Source: Rhododendron vialii (lineage: Eukaryota; Streptophyta; Magnoliopsida; Ericales; Ericaceae). Taken from it: a DNA stretch of 64,000 nt. Positions 34,501 through 45,154 of this stretch are shown here, piece by piece. Position 1 is the stretch's first letter. Each line of letters starts with the position of its first letter. Both the position numbers and the translations under genes were made by a program. The stretch spans positions 9,220,501 to 9,284,500 of the forward strand of contig NC_080564.1 in assembly GCF_030253575.1 (NCBI RefSeq), given 5' to 3'. The notes beneath the pieces are model-generated. The model worked only from the letters and a program-made list of their open reading frames with translations. It made no database searches and was not told where the DNA came from.

Positions 34501-34850
34501 CAACAACAGAAAGTCTGAGAATCCCGACCGGGGATTCCCGACCGAATTCCCGACGCCGCGCCGGGCCCTTCCGGCCACCGGATGGCTGAACGGAGCCGAC
34601 CAAAAATTCTAAAAAAAAAAACCAAGTGGGTCTACGCGAGAATTAACGGCATCCGATGTGTGTTGGTAGCCGATCCAAACACTCCATTTTTTTTTACTGC
34701 CGTTGATTCTCGCAATGACCCACTCGGTTTTTTTTTATAGAATTTTTGGTCGGCTCCGATCAGCCGTCCGGTGGCCGGAATGGGCCCGGCGCAGCGTTGG
34801 GAATTCGGTCGGGAATCCCCGGTCGGGATTCTCGGACTTTCTGTTGTTTG
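34501..34850. mobile_element. GC-rich foldback element, family F2 copy 2
   Basis: Long, nearly perfect inverted repeat. AACAACAGAAAGTC and GAGAATCCCGACCGGGGATT on the left are answered by AATCCCCGGTCGGGATTCTC and GACTTTCTGTTGTT on the right. Each arm is about 160 bp. The core shares ccggccaccgga and aattaacggcatccgatgtg with the element at 7565. Non-coding and able to form a strong hairpin. Confidence 0.85.
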
Positions 34851-35269
34851 TTTCCCAGGTTGGGTAGGTAGATAAATTGAAGGAGGATAGATGAAAAGAG
34901 GTGATTTTGTTACTCATCTATTTAAATTTTAGTAGTACTAGAACACTATTGCATTTGGAAAACCAGAAAAAGCTGACATCATAATGTAAAATCTCAGTAT
35001 TTTTTTTAAATAATAATAATTATCAAAACAAAAATATTATTTTTGTTTGAAAAATTATTTATGTTGTCACGTCTAATTTTATTCCAAAATCGATTTTGTG
35101 CTTGCCTGTGTTGCACACATTTTTCTTTCCAACCCAAACCATCCCCATCTTTCTTTGTTTTTCGGCAAGAGAGGGAGAGGACACAATCCCTTGATATCCT
35201 CCTCATTTCCCTCCAAACTTGACAACTCATCTTTACCATTAAGTTAATTCTGCATAGGGGTCTGATTTG
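34851..35269. other. Intergenic AT-rich, nothing recognised
   Basis: Short open frames only, without family resemblance. Confidence 0.35.
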
Positions 35270-35900
35270 GATTTACAGTGGAATTGTAACTTATTTTGGT
35301 CTTTACTTAAATTTTTTTTCCTTTATTAGTTTTCCCTTAATTTTTTTTTAATTTTTTGATTCGTCTCGGCAAGAGAAATCGGAAAAATTAATCTTTTTTT
35401 TTATCAAAACTCTTAATTTTTTTCAAAAAGACAAGAATAAGTAAAACAAGTTGTTTTATTGACTTATTTTTGTCTTTGTTTAAAATATTATGAGTTTTAA
35501 AAGTTTAACGCAAAACAAACAAATGTAAAAAAATTTAACATATTTTTTTTTGTTTTTATTTAAAAATTTAACAAACAAATGCAATAAATTAGTTTTATTA
35601 ACTTGTTTTTGTTTTTATTTAAATTTTTTACATTTATTTGTTTTGCATCAATTTTTTGTGACTTACTGATTTGTCTCGATAAGAGGAATCGAAAAAGCAA
35701 AAATTTTTGATCAAAACTCACATTTTTTTTAATAAAGACAAATAAGTTAAAAAAATCAACCTTTTTTTGGTCTTTTTAAAAAAGTTATGAGTTTCTATCA
35801 AAATTTATACTTTTCCGATTCCTTTTGCCGAAGCGAATGAATAAATCACAAAAGTTTGACGCAAATATAACAAATACAAATTTTTTGTGGATAAAGATGT
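35270..35900. mobile_element. F4 MITE-related degenerate sequence
   Basis: Repeated modules such as ttgacttatttttgtcttt, tcgtctcggcaagag and gtctcgataagaggaatcg resemble the interior of the F4 MITEs at 13529 and 36670. Probably two or more overlapping, decayed copies; no clean ends. Confidence 0.45.
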
Positions 35901-35984
35901 ATTGACTTTTAAAACCAAATTCAAATAGATATGGTTTTGCTTTTGCACTAGTTTTTTTTTTTTGCAGTTCTTCAACCACACACA

Positions 35985-36112
35985 CTTGCACGCCCAAATA
36001 CACAAACTCTTCTCACAAGACAAGTGAGGCCCACACACACTGCACACACAAAGTATATGTGGGTCTCATTCCTCTTGTGAGAGGAGTTTGTGTATTTATG
36101 TATGTAAAAGTG
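35985..36112. repeat. Inverted repeat with cacaaactcttctcacaaga arms
   Basis: atacacaaactc and tctcacaagacaagtgaggccc on the left pair with gggtctcattcctcttgtgaga and gagtttgtgtat on the right. The centre contains acacacactgcacacacaaag. Similar text (gtgtgtgtgggacccatcc) appears near 43251. Confidence 0.6.
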
Positions 36113-36114
36113 GT

Positions 36115-36445
36115 TTGTGTAGCCATGCACAAACTACTTTTATACCCGTCTCAGATTTTGCAAAGATGATCGGAGCCGCTCATTTTATTCAAAATACTTC
36201 GTTTAGGGTTTCTGCAAAAAAATCATCTCAATTCGATATTGGAAAGAGTGTTTATGAATCATCCAACTTTGCTTCAAAATTTAGGCTAACTTTTAAATTT
36301 TGAAGCAAAGTTGGATAATTCGTTCCCGATATTTGAGTGAGGTGATTTTTTACAGGGACTATAAACGAAATATTTTAAACAAAATAAACGGCTCCAATCA
36401 TCTTTGCAGAACCCAAAACAAACACAAAAGTAATCTGTGTGCGGC
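36115..36445. mobile_element. Foldback MITE, family F1 copy 4
   Basis: Inverted modules: ttttgcaaagatgatcggagccgctcattttattc at 36154 onward against gaaatattttaaacaaaataaacggctccaatcatctttgcag at 36368 onward, with a central palindrome around atccaactttgcttcaaaatt. Confidence 0.65.
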
Positions 36446-36484
36446 TGCTGTACAACATTTGTTGTACCTGTAGCAGCGTTCATA

Positions 36485-36533
36485 CTCCAGTATGCTTTTT
36501 TCTTTTTCTTTTTATCCGCTGCTCCAGTATGCT
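36485..36533 (-). repeat. Insert ending TATCCGCTG flanked by 12-bp direct repeats
   Basis: CTCCAGTATGCT occurs at 36485-36496 and 36522-36533. Between them lies a 25-bp T-rich insert with two interspersed C and a TTTTTATCCGCTG end. On the minus strand this is CAGCGGATAAAAAG..., resembling the ACGGATA and GCGGATA inserts at 63134 and 58871. Confidence 0.65.
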
Positions 36534-36669
36534 GCAAAAGCCTGATAACACGCTTTACATCTATAGATCACCAGCCAATTGGTTTATTAGTACGAGAGTA
36601 CTATAATGTACTCGTCTCAAAAGCGTGTTACAGCTCTCAGCTATGGATCACCAGCCAATTCATTTTAAG

Positions 36670-37022
36670 GGTTGTTCGGCTAAATAAGTCATTTGACTTA
36701 TTTTTATTTTTTTTATTTAAAAAAATTTATTTGTTAATTATTTGGAAATTATTGTTTCTTCATTACAAGAAGAATCTAAAAAATAAAAAACCACGATCGA
36801 AATCCAATTTTTTAAAATAAAGATGAAAATTTTTTATCTAATTGATTTATTTTTGTCTTTATTCAAAAAAAATTAAGTTTCGATCGTAATTTTTTACTTT
36901 TTAGATTCCTCTTATCATGTCGAAACAATAATCTCCAAAAAATTGATGAAAAACTAGCAAATGCGAAAAAAATTAAATAATAACAAAATAATAAACTAAG
37001 TGGCTTATTTAGCCGAACAATC
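36670..37022. mobile_element. MITE with GGTTGTTCGGCTAAATAAGT ends, family F4 copy 2
   Basis: The inverted right end is gtggcttatttagccgaaca. The interior is AT-rich and palindromic, matching the element at 13529 module by module. Confidence 0.75.
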
Positions 37023-37025
37023 TCT

Positions 37026-37275
37026 TAGTTCCATGTACGAATACTAATGTACTCGTCTCAAAAGAATTACTATATGTTGTAGCCCCTAAGTTTATAAGAA
37101 CTTAATGGGGGCACTTGCCTCCACATACTCGGGCTATATATAGCGACCAAACTTGAATTTCTAATAGTCTCAAAACGTATCATATATGTATTCAACGTCA
37201 CCTAATATGACAAACTAAAATAAAATATCGAATACGTGTGTGTGGTAACTGTAGCATCATCGTGCGTGAATCTAA
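37026..37275. repeat. Dispersed repeat E2
   Basis: Collinear with E1 (27668-27912), with small indels. It begins directly after an F4 MITE. Confidence 0.7.
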
Positions 37276-37833
37276 AACTGTACACGTTTCATCATCTTTA
37301 TTGGCTATTATAGGTGACATAGAAACAGGGGAATTGGGGAATGGTAATTGTCAAGACAATTAAGATGCATTCCCTGTTGTATGCGCCTGTGTGTTTAATT
37401 ATATGATGATCATATGGTCTACTCTTCTTTGGCTACTTTATGTGGAATGCTATACTCCACACATTTGCCTTTCCATGTAGAGCCCTTGACTGAACCTACG
37501 AATTAACTTAGAGAAAATTAATAGGATATGTCCTTATTATTGCTGTCAATTTTGTGTCCAACCTCTTATCCACGAACAAGGCAATCTTTTAGGTTCACAG
37601 AAGCATCAATCTTATGAATTTTGAAAGAACATATGACCTCATTGTGATATAGCCATCAGTATATGAACATGATCATCGATCCCTATCGATCTACATGTGA
37701 ATCCTGAGTGCATGTCTCCTCCTGAAGCACATAATAATAAAGAAGAAGAAGAAGAAAGAATTCCATGTGCATGTATGGATATTCCGAACACATGAATTTT
37801 ATTTTATTTTTGTCTTCACAATAATGTCTATTA

Positions 37834-38210
37834 GAGCATCAACAGTGAAATAAGCAAATGTGAATAATCAAAACATGCCACATCAAATTTTAATTATTCA
37901 TTTAAAAGTTGCTAAAGTTAACAATGTCAAATCTCATATTGGTTATTTTTTGCCCATAATCAAAATCAATGGGCCCTCCAAACTTTTTTCTTTCATTTCA
38001 CGCATATTTTTTGAAAAATCAGATTTTGAAGGGAAAAAAAATGTTTATGTTAGAAACAGTTCAAAAAAAAAAAGTTTTTCAAAACAAAAAACAGTTTTTC
38101 AAAAAACACACACTTTGTTCACTTAAAAACATTCCAATATAAACACTTTTTTGATACAATATTACTAATTTTAACAATTTTTTATTTTGTTTATTCCACT
38201 GCAGATACTC
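37834..38210. mobile_element. PIF/Harbinger-like MITE (family F5) with TTA TSD
   Basis: The ends GAGCATCAACAGTG and CACTGCAGATACTC are imperfect inverted repeats, flanked by TTA (37831-37833 and 38211-38213). Unit 2 has the continuous sequence gtctattgcccatc near 51988, confirming an insertion. A TWA target is typical of PIF/Harbinger Tourist-type elements. Confidence 0.8.
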
Positions 38211-39279
38211 TTACCCATCCACTTGGATAATAGTAATAGAGCCATAGTGGACCTTAGAGGAAGTGCAGCAATACTAGGCAAAACAACTAGTCTAAAAGTG
38301 TGTTTTGTTACTTTAACTGGTTGCCATTTTATCTTAGCCTCCACCAACCTCTTTCTGCATCAATAAAATATATTTCATTAGGAGAGAGAAATGAATGACG
38401 ACAAAAATTAAATATATTCGATGCATGTTGAAGTCAAATGGATGTTTCTTTGACTTCACTTTTTTCCCTTTCAACCTGTTTTTCCCCCACAGAGGGAGGG
38501 AGAGAGAGGGAGGGAGATTTTGCGCATGCAAAAATCTTTCCTGATCTTTTTTCCGTGGACACAACACAAGGCATGAATCAATGCCGAAAGGCTCCCAGGC
38601 AGGATGGTAAAGCTTTTGAGTTTTGACTCGTTCAAAAAGTTTTGGTTTCAATTACTACTCTACTATTTTAGTAAAACAAACAAATCCCCAGAAGATAAAC
38701 ATGATTGATTCCTCGCCCTGTGTTTTTTCCAACTGGACTAGATTGCTCAAATCTTCCTTCTTTTTTTTCTTTGTTTTCTTTATTTTTATATATATATACT
38801 AGGATTTGTCCGTGTTTGAAGGCATGGCGTAACGTGAGATCTAATTAGTGGTAATTGTGCAATTAATATTATTTGAGAGAGAGAGAGGAAGAGCCGTAGG
38901 ATTTATAGAGCAAATCAATGGTTATGATTTATAGAGAGATAAGATTTAAAAACCGTTCTCCCTTATTATATACTAGTGAATGCCCGTGCCTGAAGGTACG
39001 GCGCAACATATTTGAAATACAACTAAAGATATTTGTGGAACAATGAGCAAAAGGAGGGCATGTTAAAAAAATGGGTAGGAACAAATTAAACTTTGGAATA
39101 TGTGCAGGACAATTCGAGATGCAAATAATATTCTAGTTTTACACAAATTTTCAAAATCAATAAATCACCCAACACACGTAATAAAAATTAACTACGTCAA
39201 ACCAAATATATTCTTGTAAAACTTAACCTAACAAATAAAATGTCATTATCAAATTTTCAATGTCTTAAAAAAGCTCTTA

Positions 39280-40428
39280 TCACGATGAATCCAATGTCTC
39301 TTTGCCAGTTCTCGATTTCCCTACATAAATAAGATTAAGAATTATTAAATTCATCGCAAATAAATATGAACTGGAAATTAAATGAAAATGACAACTTATC
39401 ACCCCTACAATAATTTAAATCGTTTTATTACCTTTGAAAATATGCAAACACTCTTCTGACCAATCAACTTTTAATACAAAAGTCACCACGGGAGCACAAT
39501 GGTCAACGCATCCAAACTTTGGACCAGGAATAATAAACACGTATGGACATTCATTAAATTGAGAAATGTAGTCTTTGAGCATTTGCGCTCCATTATCCTG
39601 GCAGAACATCACAAATAAATGTATTAATATATTATTTTAATTCTATATACAGTGTAATTTATATATATAGTTTTTTAGTATTTACCTTTAACATTAATTT
39701 CTTCAGATATGAAGGGACACATTGTAAGATGAATTCTGCCTTCGTGTCCTTTACGAAGAGTTCCATTGAGCCAGTGGAGTCTTTTACAACCATCTTTGCA
39801 TTATACCTACAATAAATGCAAATAAGTTGTATGTGTTACGCATAAGTTGTATTACTCATTAAAGATGTGTGGATTGATTACCTGGTTATAGTCTGCACAT
39901 CTTCTCTACCACAATGTTTACACATAAACCAGCCGTACTGATTGTCAACTTGGTTATAGCATGTATTGCATAAATCAATCCATAGATGTTCAACATATAT
40001 TTTTTCAATGCGGCCAATAAAGCGATAATAGTTTACCTACAATAAAATTTCAAGTGTAGTTATATAATGATGCATGCCCAAATATTAACCATGAAATCAT
40101 GTAGGGGAAAATCTTACATTGGTCCGAAACGCAAATTGGTTTATTCGAATTCTCCTGGCATTTGAAATTATTAATGCCTGTGGGAGCGAAAATCCATGTG
40201 TGCGGTTCCATGTTACCGACTTTTGTGCATTTTCATCTTTTGCAAACCTAGATAAGCACGATTTTTTTAGAACAACTAATCGAACAAAAAATACTAATCT
40301 CCATATAGTTAAAAACTAAAAAACATACAAATTGATTTGCTCAATATCCAACTTACCATTCAGGAATCCCGTCTGTACGAATTGAGTGGTTAACGTATAA
40401 TTTGCTTTTCTTGCAAGTGCTAAGGTAC
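39280..40428 (-). CDS. RPA1-like (replication protein A large subunit) gene, C-terminal OB-fold part, Helitron-borne
   Basis: Six exons can be joined without a frame break: 40357-40428, 40118-40247, 39882-40036, 39686-39806, 39432-39597 and 39280-39320, each with GT/AG borders, ending in TGA. The middle exons show the zinc-ribbon OB-fold of RPA1: WIDLCNTCYNQ, then GWFMCKHCGRED (four Cys as CxxC pairs), then RYNAKMVVKDSTGSMELFV. RPA1 binds single-stranded DNA in the nucleus, and plant Helitrons commonly carry RPA1-like genes. The sequence upstream of 40428 lacks a clear continuing exon in phase, so the N-terminal part is missing or disrupted, perhaps by the 190-bp repeat at 40551. I call it a partial gene that still looks maintained; a pseudogene is equally possible. 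Confidence 0.65.
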
Positions 40429-40550
40429 CTAGAAGTTAAAATTTCAAAATTATTAATTAGTTTTAAAAATTATTATTAAAAAAGTTCACACAGGTTCAGA
40501 GAAGTATTACCGTGAAAATCATCGACCTTCAATCCTGTAGCAAACAAAAT

Positions 40551-40783
40551 AGGAAGAAGATACATCACTCATCAATAATCCATCTGGTGGAAATGCCATT
40601 TCGAAGAAAAAGAAAATCATCAAAGAAACTCCAGAGCCCGGAGTACATTTTACGACAGAATCTTCTAATTGTATTCTTGTGATATGTACAACATAAGTGC
40701 AGTAGTTTCTTTATTCTATTTCCAATTTTATGAGGCATTTTTACAAACACATAGAATGCAATAAAATCTTGATTGCATTACGG
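40551..40783. repeat. Helitron-internal direct repeat, copy R1
   Basis: aggaagaagatacatcactc through gaatgcaataaaatcttgattg is repeated at 41755-41968 (R2) with few differences; R1 has about 18 extra bases near its right end. Both are in the same orientation. Confidence 0.85.
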
Positions 40784-40830
40784 GTACTAATTAGGTTTGC
40801 AAGAAACTTCACAATTATATGGAGACTTAC

Positions 40831-41122
40831 CTCGGGAACATGTACGGCATGTTGGTCTCGCCCATCGGCTCTAATATTCCCGTCTCGGAGAGGTTGAATC
40901 TTTACGTATAAAGTCAACAATTGAGAAAGAATTACATTAAAAAAACATGGGTAGAAAATGTAGATAATCAAACACGATTTTGATTAATAAGAGTCTTACA
41001 CTTGTATTTATCGGTGAGTGTTGTTCCGATCGCCTTTCAGTGGTTTGCTTAAAAATACGTTCTCGTTCTCGTCGGGCACGTTGCGCTAGTATTCCTTTTG
41101 ATATATCTTTACCGGATTGTTC
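40831..41122 (-). pseudogene. Two putative upstream exons of the Helitron gene
   Basis: Exon 41000-41122 (41 codons, acceptor ttttag, donor GTAAGA) encodes EQSGKDISKGILAQ followed by RARRERERIFKQTTERR, a basic stretch like that found in N-terminal regions of plant Helitron-encoded proteins. Exon 40831-40899 (23 codons, donor GTAAGT) follows in phase and includes DGNIRADGRDQHAVHVPE. Neither joins cleanly to the RPA1-like exons downstream, so this may be a separate or broken gene. Confidence 0.4.
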
Positions 41123-41754
41123 CTAAAATACGTGTATAAACAAATTTGAGAAATTAGAATGTCGTTTAGCTAATTGACTATAAAGACATATAGAATAAAA
41201 TAAGCAAAGCATAGGTAAAATTTGTTGAAAATTCATAAATCACACAACACGCATATTAAAAATCCAGTAAAGTTAAATTGACTAAAATGTTATTGGACCA
41301 TTCTACAATGCTTTAACAACAATGTTTTCACGATGATCTCATTAGTCTTTTATCACAATTTATAAACCAGTTTATGTAAAATCTAGGTGTGACAATGGCG
41401 TCCATGAGAGATATAAAAAAATCAACTCCTTTTTATTGGGGAAATTACAACAACAAAAATACCATCAACCACCATCACAGCTCTAATTATGCAACAAGCT
41501 ACTTATTGCAATCCAGATATTAAAAAAAAATACACAGGAAAATCAAGAGTAGTTTGTGATTCTGTGATTCAAAACATACAGATGGAATGCAATAATCAGC
41601 CATAAAAATGACAGAGTCCACATTTCCTAATCATTCGATTCCATATGTATGAGGCATTTTTACAAACATATGGAATGATAAGGAATTGTGGAGAATCAAC
41701 CTGTTATCACTTGCGCGCCACTTGAGACTGGTGGTTACCAAAGTGAGCCTGAAG

Positions 41755-41968
41755 AGGAAGAAGATACATCACTCATCAATAATCCATCTGGTGGAAATGC
41801 CATTTCGAAGAAAAAGGAAATCATCAAAGAAACTCCAGAGCCCGGAGTACATTTTACGACAGAATCTTCTAATTGTATTCTTGTGATATGTACAACATAA
41901 GTGCAGTAGTTTCTTTATTCTATTTCCAGTTTTATGAGGCATTTGAATGCAATAAAATCTTGATTGGG
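41755..41968. repeat. Helitron-internal direct repeat, copy R2
   Basis: Second copy of R1. On the plus strand it lies in an open frame starting at 41688 (MENQPVITCAPLETGGYQSE, then an EEEEDTSLINNPSGG stretch) that could be a captured gene fragment. In R1 the frame has no such start. Confidence 0.8.
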
Positions 41969-42254
41969 ATTGCTTACGTGAAAAGGAGAGAATGAAGTCC
42001 AATAAATCAAGCCTTGATTGACTGAGAGCAACGGAAGTGGTCGACGGTGGCGGAATCGATGGTTCGTTGAACACCCTATTAACCACCAAAGAGATTTCTG
42101 ATCAATATCAAATTCATTTTTTTAAAGCTGTAGAGAGTCCATTACCCCGAAAGGAAGGACTGGAGGAGAGTCTAGGAGTGTTTTGCACGCAGGAGCTGCG
42201 ATGGTGGTGGTTGATCGCAGTTGAGGAAGAGAGGAGGTTAGTAGAGGGTTGTTC

Positions 42255-42258
<4 letters not shown>

Positions 42259-42318
<60 letters not shown>
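42259..42318. repeat. (GA)n microsatellite inside the Helitron
   Basis: About 60 bp of GA. Arg-Glu repeat frames across it are artefacts. Confidence 0.95.
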
Positions 42319-42322
<4 letters not shown>

Positions 42323-42699
42323 TGTAAAAGGGGAGCTAGGGTTTAAAGATCCATACCTTTTTTGTGAGGGATGAGAGATCGCTGGGGCCAAAAACTCAAT
42401 CATCGTGAGGTTGTCACAGAGAGATAGAGAGAGAGAGAGAAGAGAATGGGAAAGTAAGAGATAGGAGTATATTACGGGTTTTCAAATTTTGAAGGAACAT
42501 TACCTGCTCTATTTTTGTCATAAAAAAGCCAAGTATTTACGGACATGCCATTTGTAGAATTGAGGGTAGAGATTTATGCAGGAGGAAGAGATAAATCTGG
42601 AGCGTTGGTTGTCTTTTGGATTCAAACACTGCTCTGTTTTATTATATAGATGTATATATATATATATATATATATATGCCTTTTTCTAATTTCTCAATC

Positions 42700-43049
42700 C
42701 AGTAATGCTACCCACACAGATTTTGTGGGGCCCACTACGGGTCCCACACAAATAATCCGAGCCGTTCATTAAATGTAAAACGTTTTTTCAAGGGCCCTCG
42801 CAAAAAATCAGCTCAATCCGATATCTATAAGTGTTTGATTCAATCATTTAACTTTTCATTATCCTGAGATTCGAATGAAAAGTTAAATGATTGAATCAAG
42901 CATCTATGAGTATCGGATTGAGCTGATTTTTTGCGAGGGCTCTTGAAAAAATGTTTTACATTTAATGAACGGCTCGGATTATTTGTGTGGAACCCGTAGT
43001 GGGCCCCACAAAAAATCTGTGCACAAAATCTGTGTGTGTAGCATTACTG
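42700..43049. mobile_element. Foldback MITE, family F1 copy 5, with 10-bp TSD
   Basis: The ends CAGTAATGCTACCCACACAG and CTGTGTGTGTAGCATTACTG are inverted repeats continuing through almost the whole 350 bp. Flanks TTTCTCAATC (42690-42699) and TTTCTCAATT (43050-43059) form a 10-bp TSD with one mismatch. Unit 2 at about 52581-52592 has a single tttctcaattc, the empty site. TSD length places the F1 family with Mutator-like elements. Confidence 0.9.
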
Positions 43050-44271
43050 TTTCTCAATTCACCCTTACAAAGTCAGTCAACCTTATCAACACAGAGATCG
43101 ATATTCTGGTTCACTGATTTGCTATTCACCAACCTGTATGTTGTCTGCATCCAAATACTTGTGAATATCTAGTATCAATCATTCTACCTCCACATTCAAT
43201 TACACATCCACATTTACAATAGGAGTAAAGCCCGCACACATTATACACCCAGTGTGTGTGGGACCCATCCTTATTGTGAGTATGGGTGTGTAAGTGGGTG
43301 TGTAAATGGGCGTGGAGTTAGAATTTTCCATCTATTACACACAATCAATGGTCCCTCATCAATCAATGCCAGCCCTGATCAACAATTCAGTCATTCTCCA
43401 AGCTCGGGTAACCAATGGTTCAACTGTTCATAATCTTCTTCTAATCATCAGAACTCAAAGTACATAATCAACGGTTCATCATCAATCAGGGCTGGCATTG
43501 ATTGATTGATGATGAATCATTGATTGTGTACTTTGAGTTCTGATGATCAGAAGAAGAAGACTATGAACCGTTGAACCATTGGTTACCCGAACTTGGAGAA
43601 TGACTATGAATTGTTGATTATACTTTGGACTGATTCCCCACAATAGACTGGAAACTAATCGCTCAAAATTTAGTTTTTGTTTCATACCTCCAAAATTCTT
43701 TTAGTTCTATGGATATATGCTAATCTTCTTTGGGTGTTTTTCAAAGTAGTTCTTGTTGCAGGTGGGCTAAAAATATTTCAGAGTAATGTGAACTAGAATA
43801 TTTGGAGGATGAGGATCGTCTCAGTTTCCTCTCGGACGGTCCTGTTTGAAGTATTTCATGCCCTTTTTAGTATCAATTTGATTATGGCCAACTGTTCATA
43901 TTTGAGATTTTATGCAAAACCTAACTTCTGTCCAAAATCATGTCACATTGTATGATAATAGGCCTATTTATCTCAAGACAAATATATTTCTACCTTTCTA
44001 TCATGCATGGATAGATATATCCAACAAACATGATTTTTGACAGGGTTGTTATTCTTGGTGAAATCCACTATATGTAGTGTGAGAACCCACCTAATAGTCC
44101 CATATCGGGAAAAAAAGTGGAAAAGGATGTGAAATATAAGTAAAGGCAGATCAGCTGGAGCGGGATCGTTACATGTAAATTAAAGTATTTAATACTCCTA
44201 TCAAAGTGAGCTAAAAAATAGTCCAAAAACGCAATCGATCAATAGGATCGGTCCCAAAAAGAGGCTGAAGA

Positions 44272-44318
44272 GAATCTTGACACTTTTTTTTTTTGGTAAA
44301 CGAATCTTGACACTTTTT
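44272..44318 (-). repeat. Micro-insert GTTTACC-poly(A), 17-bp TSD, absent from unit 2
   Basis: GAATCTTGACACTTTTT occurs at 44272-44288 and 44302-44318. The extra bases (44289-44301) are TTTTTTGGTAAAC, on the minus strand GTTTACC plus A. Unit 2 (about 53652-53670) has one gaatcttgacacatttta, so this is a real insertion made after the duplication. Confidence 0.85.
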
Positions 44319-45154
44319 AAAACTGCGATAGAGTAGCACAAATTAAATGATATACTAAAATGTTAATAACTACCAGAATCCGGCCGGTCTTTGAATAATC
44401 CTTCTATTTGCCAACTTTTGTAATCACAAATAAACTATACATATAACTATTTTCTGTAACTAAGAACTACTAGTACTACTTTGAGTGCTTTACATTCTGA
44501 TAATCATGACATTGACTTCAGGGTCAGAGTTATGCTTTCGGCTAAGAAAGAAAGATGTAGTAATAAGATATGATTAGCATTACCAGTATGTATGTAGCTA
44601 GCAATAGTATATGATATCTGCATGACTACGTGATATAGTTGTATTCCTTCATTCATTTTGCATTGCAGTTTCTGATGGTTACCTTACCCCACACATTGAC
44701 ACATTGTTTAAATTCTTTCGGAAACCCACCATTTCCACCATCTATAATGGGTTTCATTGTGTGTTACATTGTTGTAATTTGAACCATTCACCTAGATGAT
44801 TTAACTTTAAAATTATAGCTAGACAGAATCGGATCATTCATTTTATAAACCAAAATTTAATTTTTTATATACCTATCAATGTCTGATTAAGTTTTTTTAT
44901 TTTTTGTGTGTGAATATACTATTTAGCAGGCTCTACGAGATGAAAGATTTAGATTAATGCAATAAACGCACGGTAAAGCCAACAAATGGTGGTGGTGGAC
45001 ATGGCAAGGTAACCACCCGCGGTGGACAGAATTTAAACTCTGTCGTATCACATATTGTTATCATAATGAATAAATCATGACTTTGTGCTTTAATTATAAC
45101 AATATCTGTGTGTATGAATCAAGCGTCACCATTAATCAAAGTTGTGGCCATGAC

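Larger units (their letters stand above)
38799..42650 (-). mobile_element. Helitron, about 3.85 kb, with two 3' termini
   Basis: Read on the minus strand it begins TCTATATAATAAAACAGAGC, preceded by A, and ends AAATCCTAG followed by T, the canonical TC...CTRR ends inserted between A and T. A second, internal 3' terminus lies at 38973 (minus strand ATTCACTAG|T), preceded by a clear hairpin (GCCGTACC-TTCA-GGCACGGGC). The outer terminus has a similar, weaker hairpin (CCATGCC...ACACGG). Unit 2 at about 52562-52570 reads straight through (ttctttatatatatgcc), an empty site. The element carries an RPA1-like gene on the minus strand, an internal direct repeat and a GA microsatellite. No Rep/helicase coding remains, so it is non-autonomous. 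Confidence 0.85.

Noticed and set aside
34118..34603. Gly/Val-rich and His/Pro-rich frames on both strands
   Set aside because: Both follow from GGTGGT-rich low-complexity sequence and CT runs; no domain or splice signal.
42037..42327. Frame ending in Arg-Glu repeats
   Set aside because: Read-through of a GA microsatellite within the Helitron.
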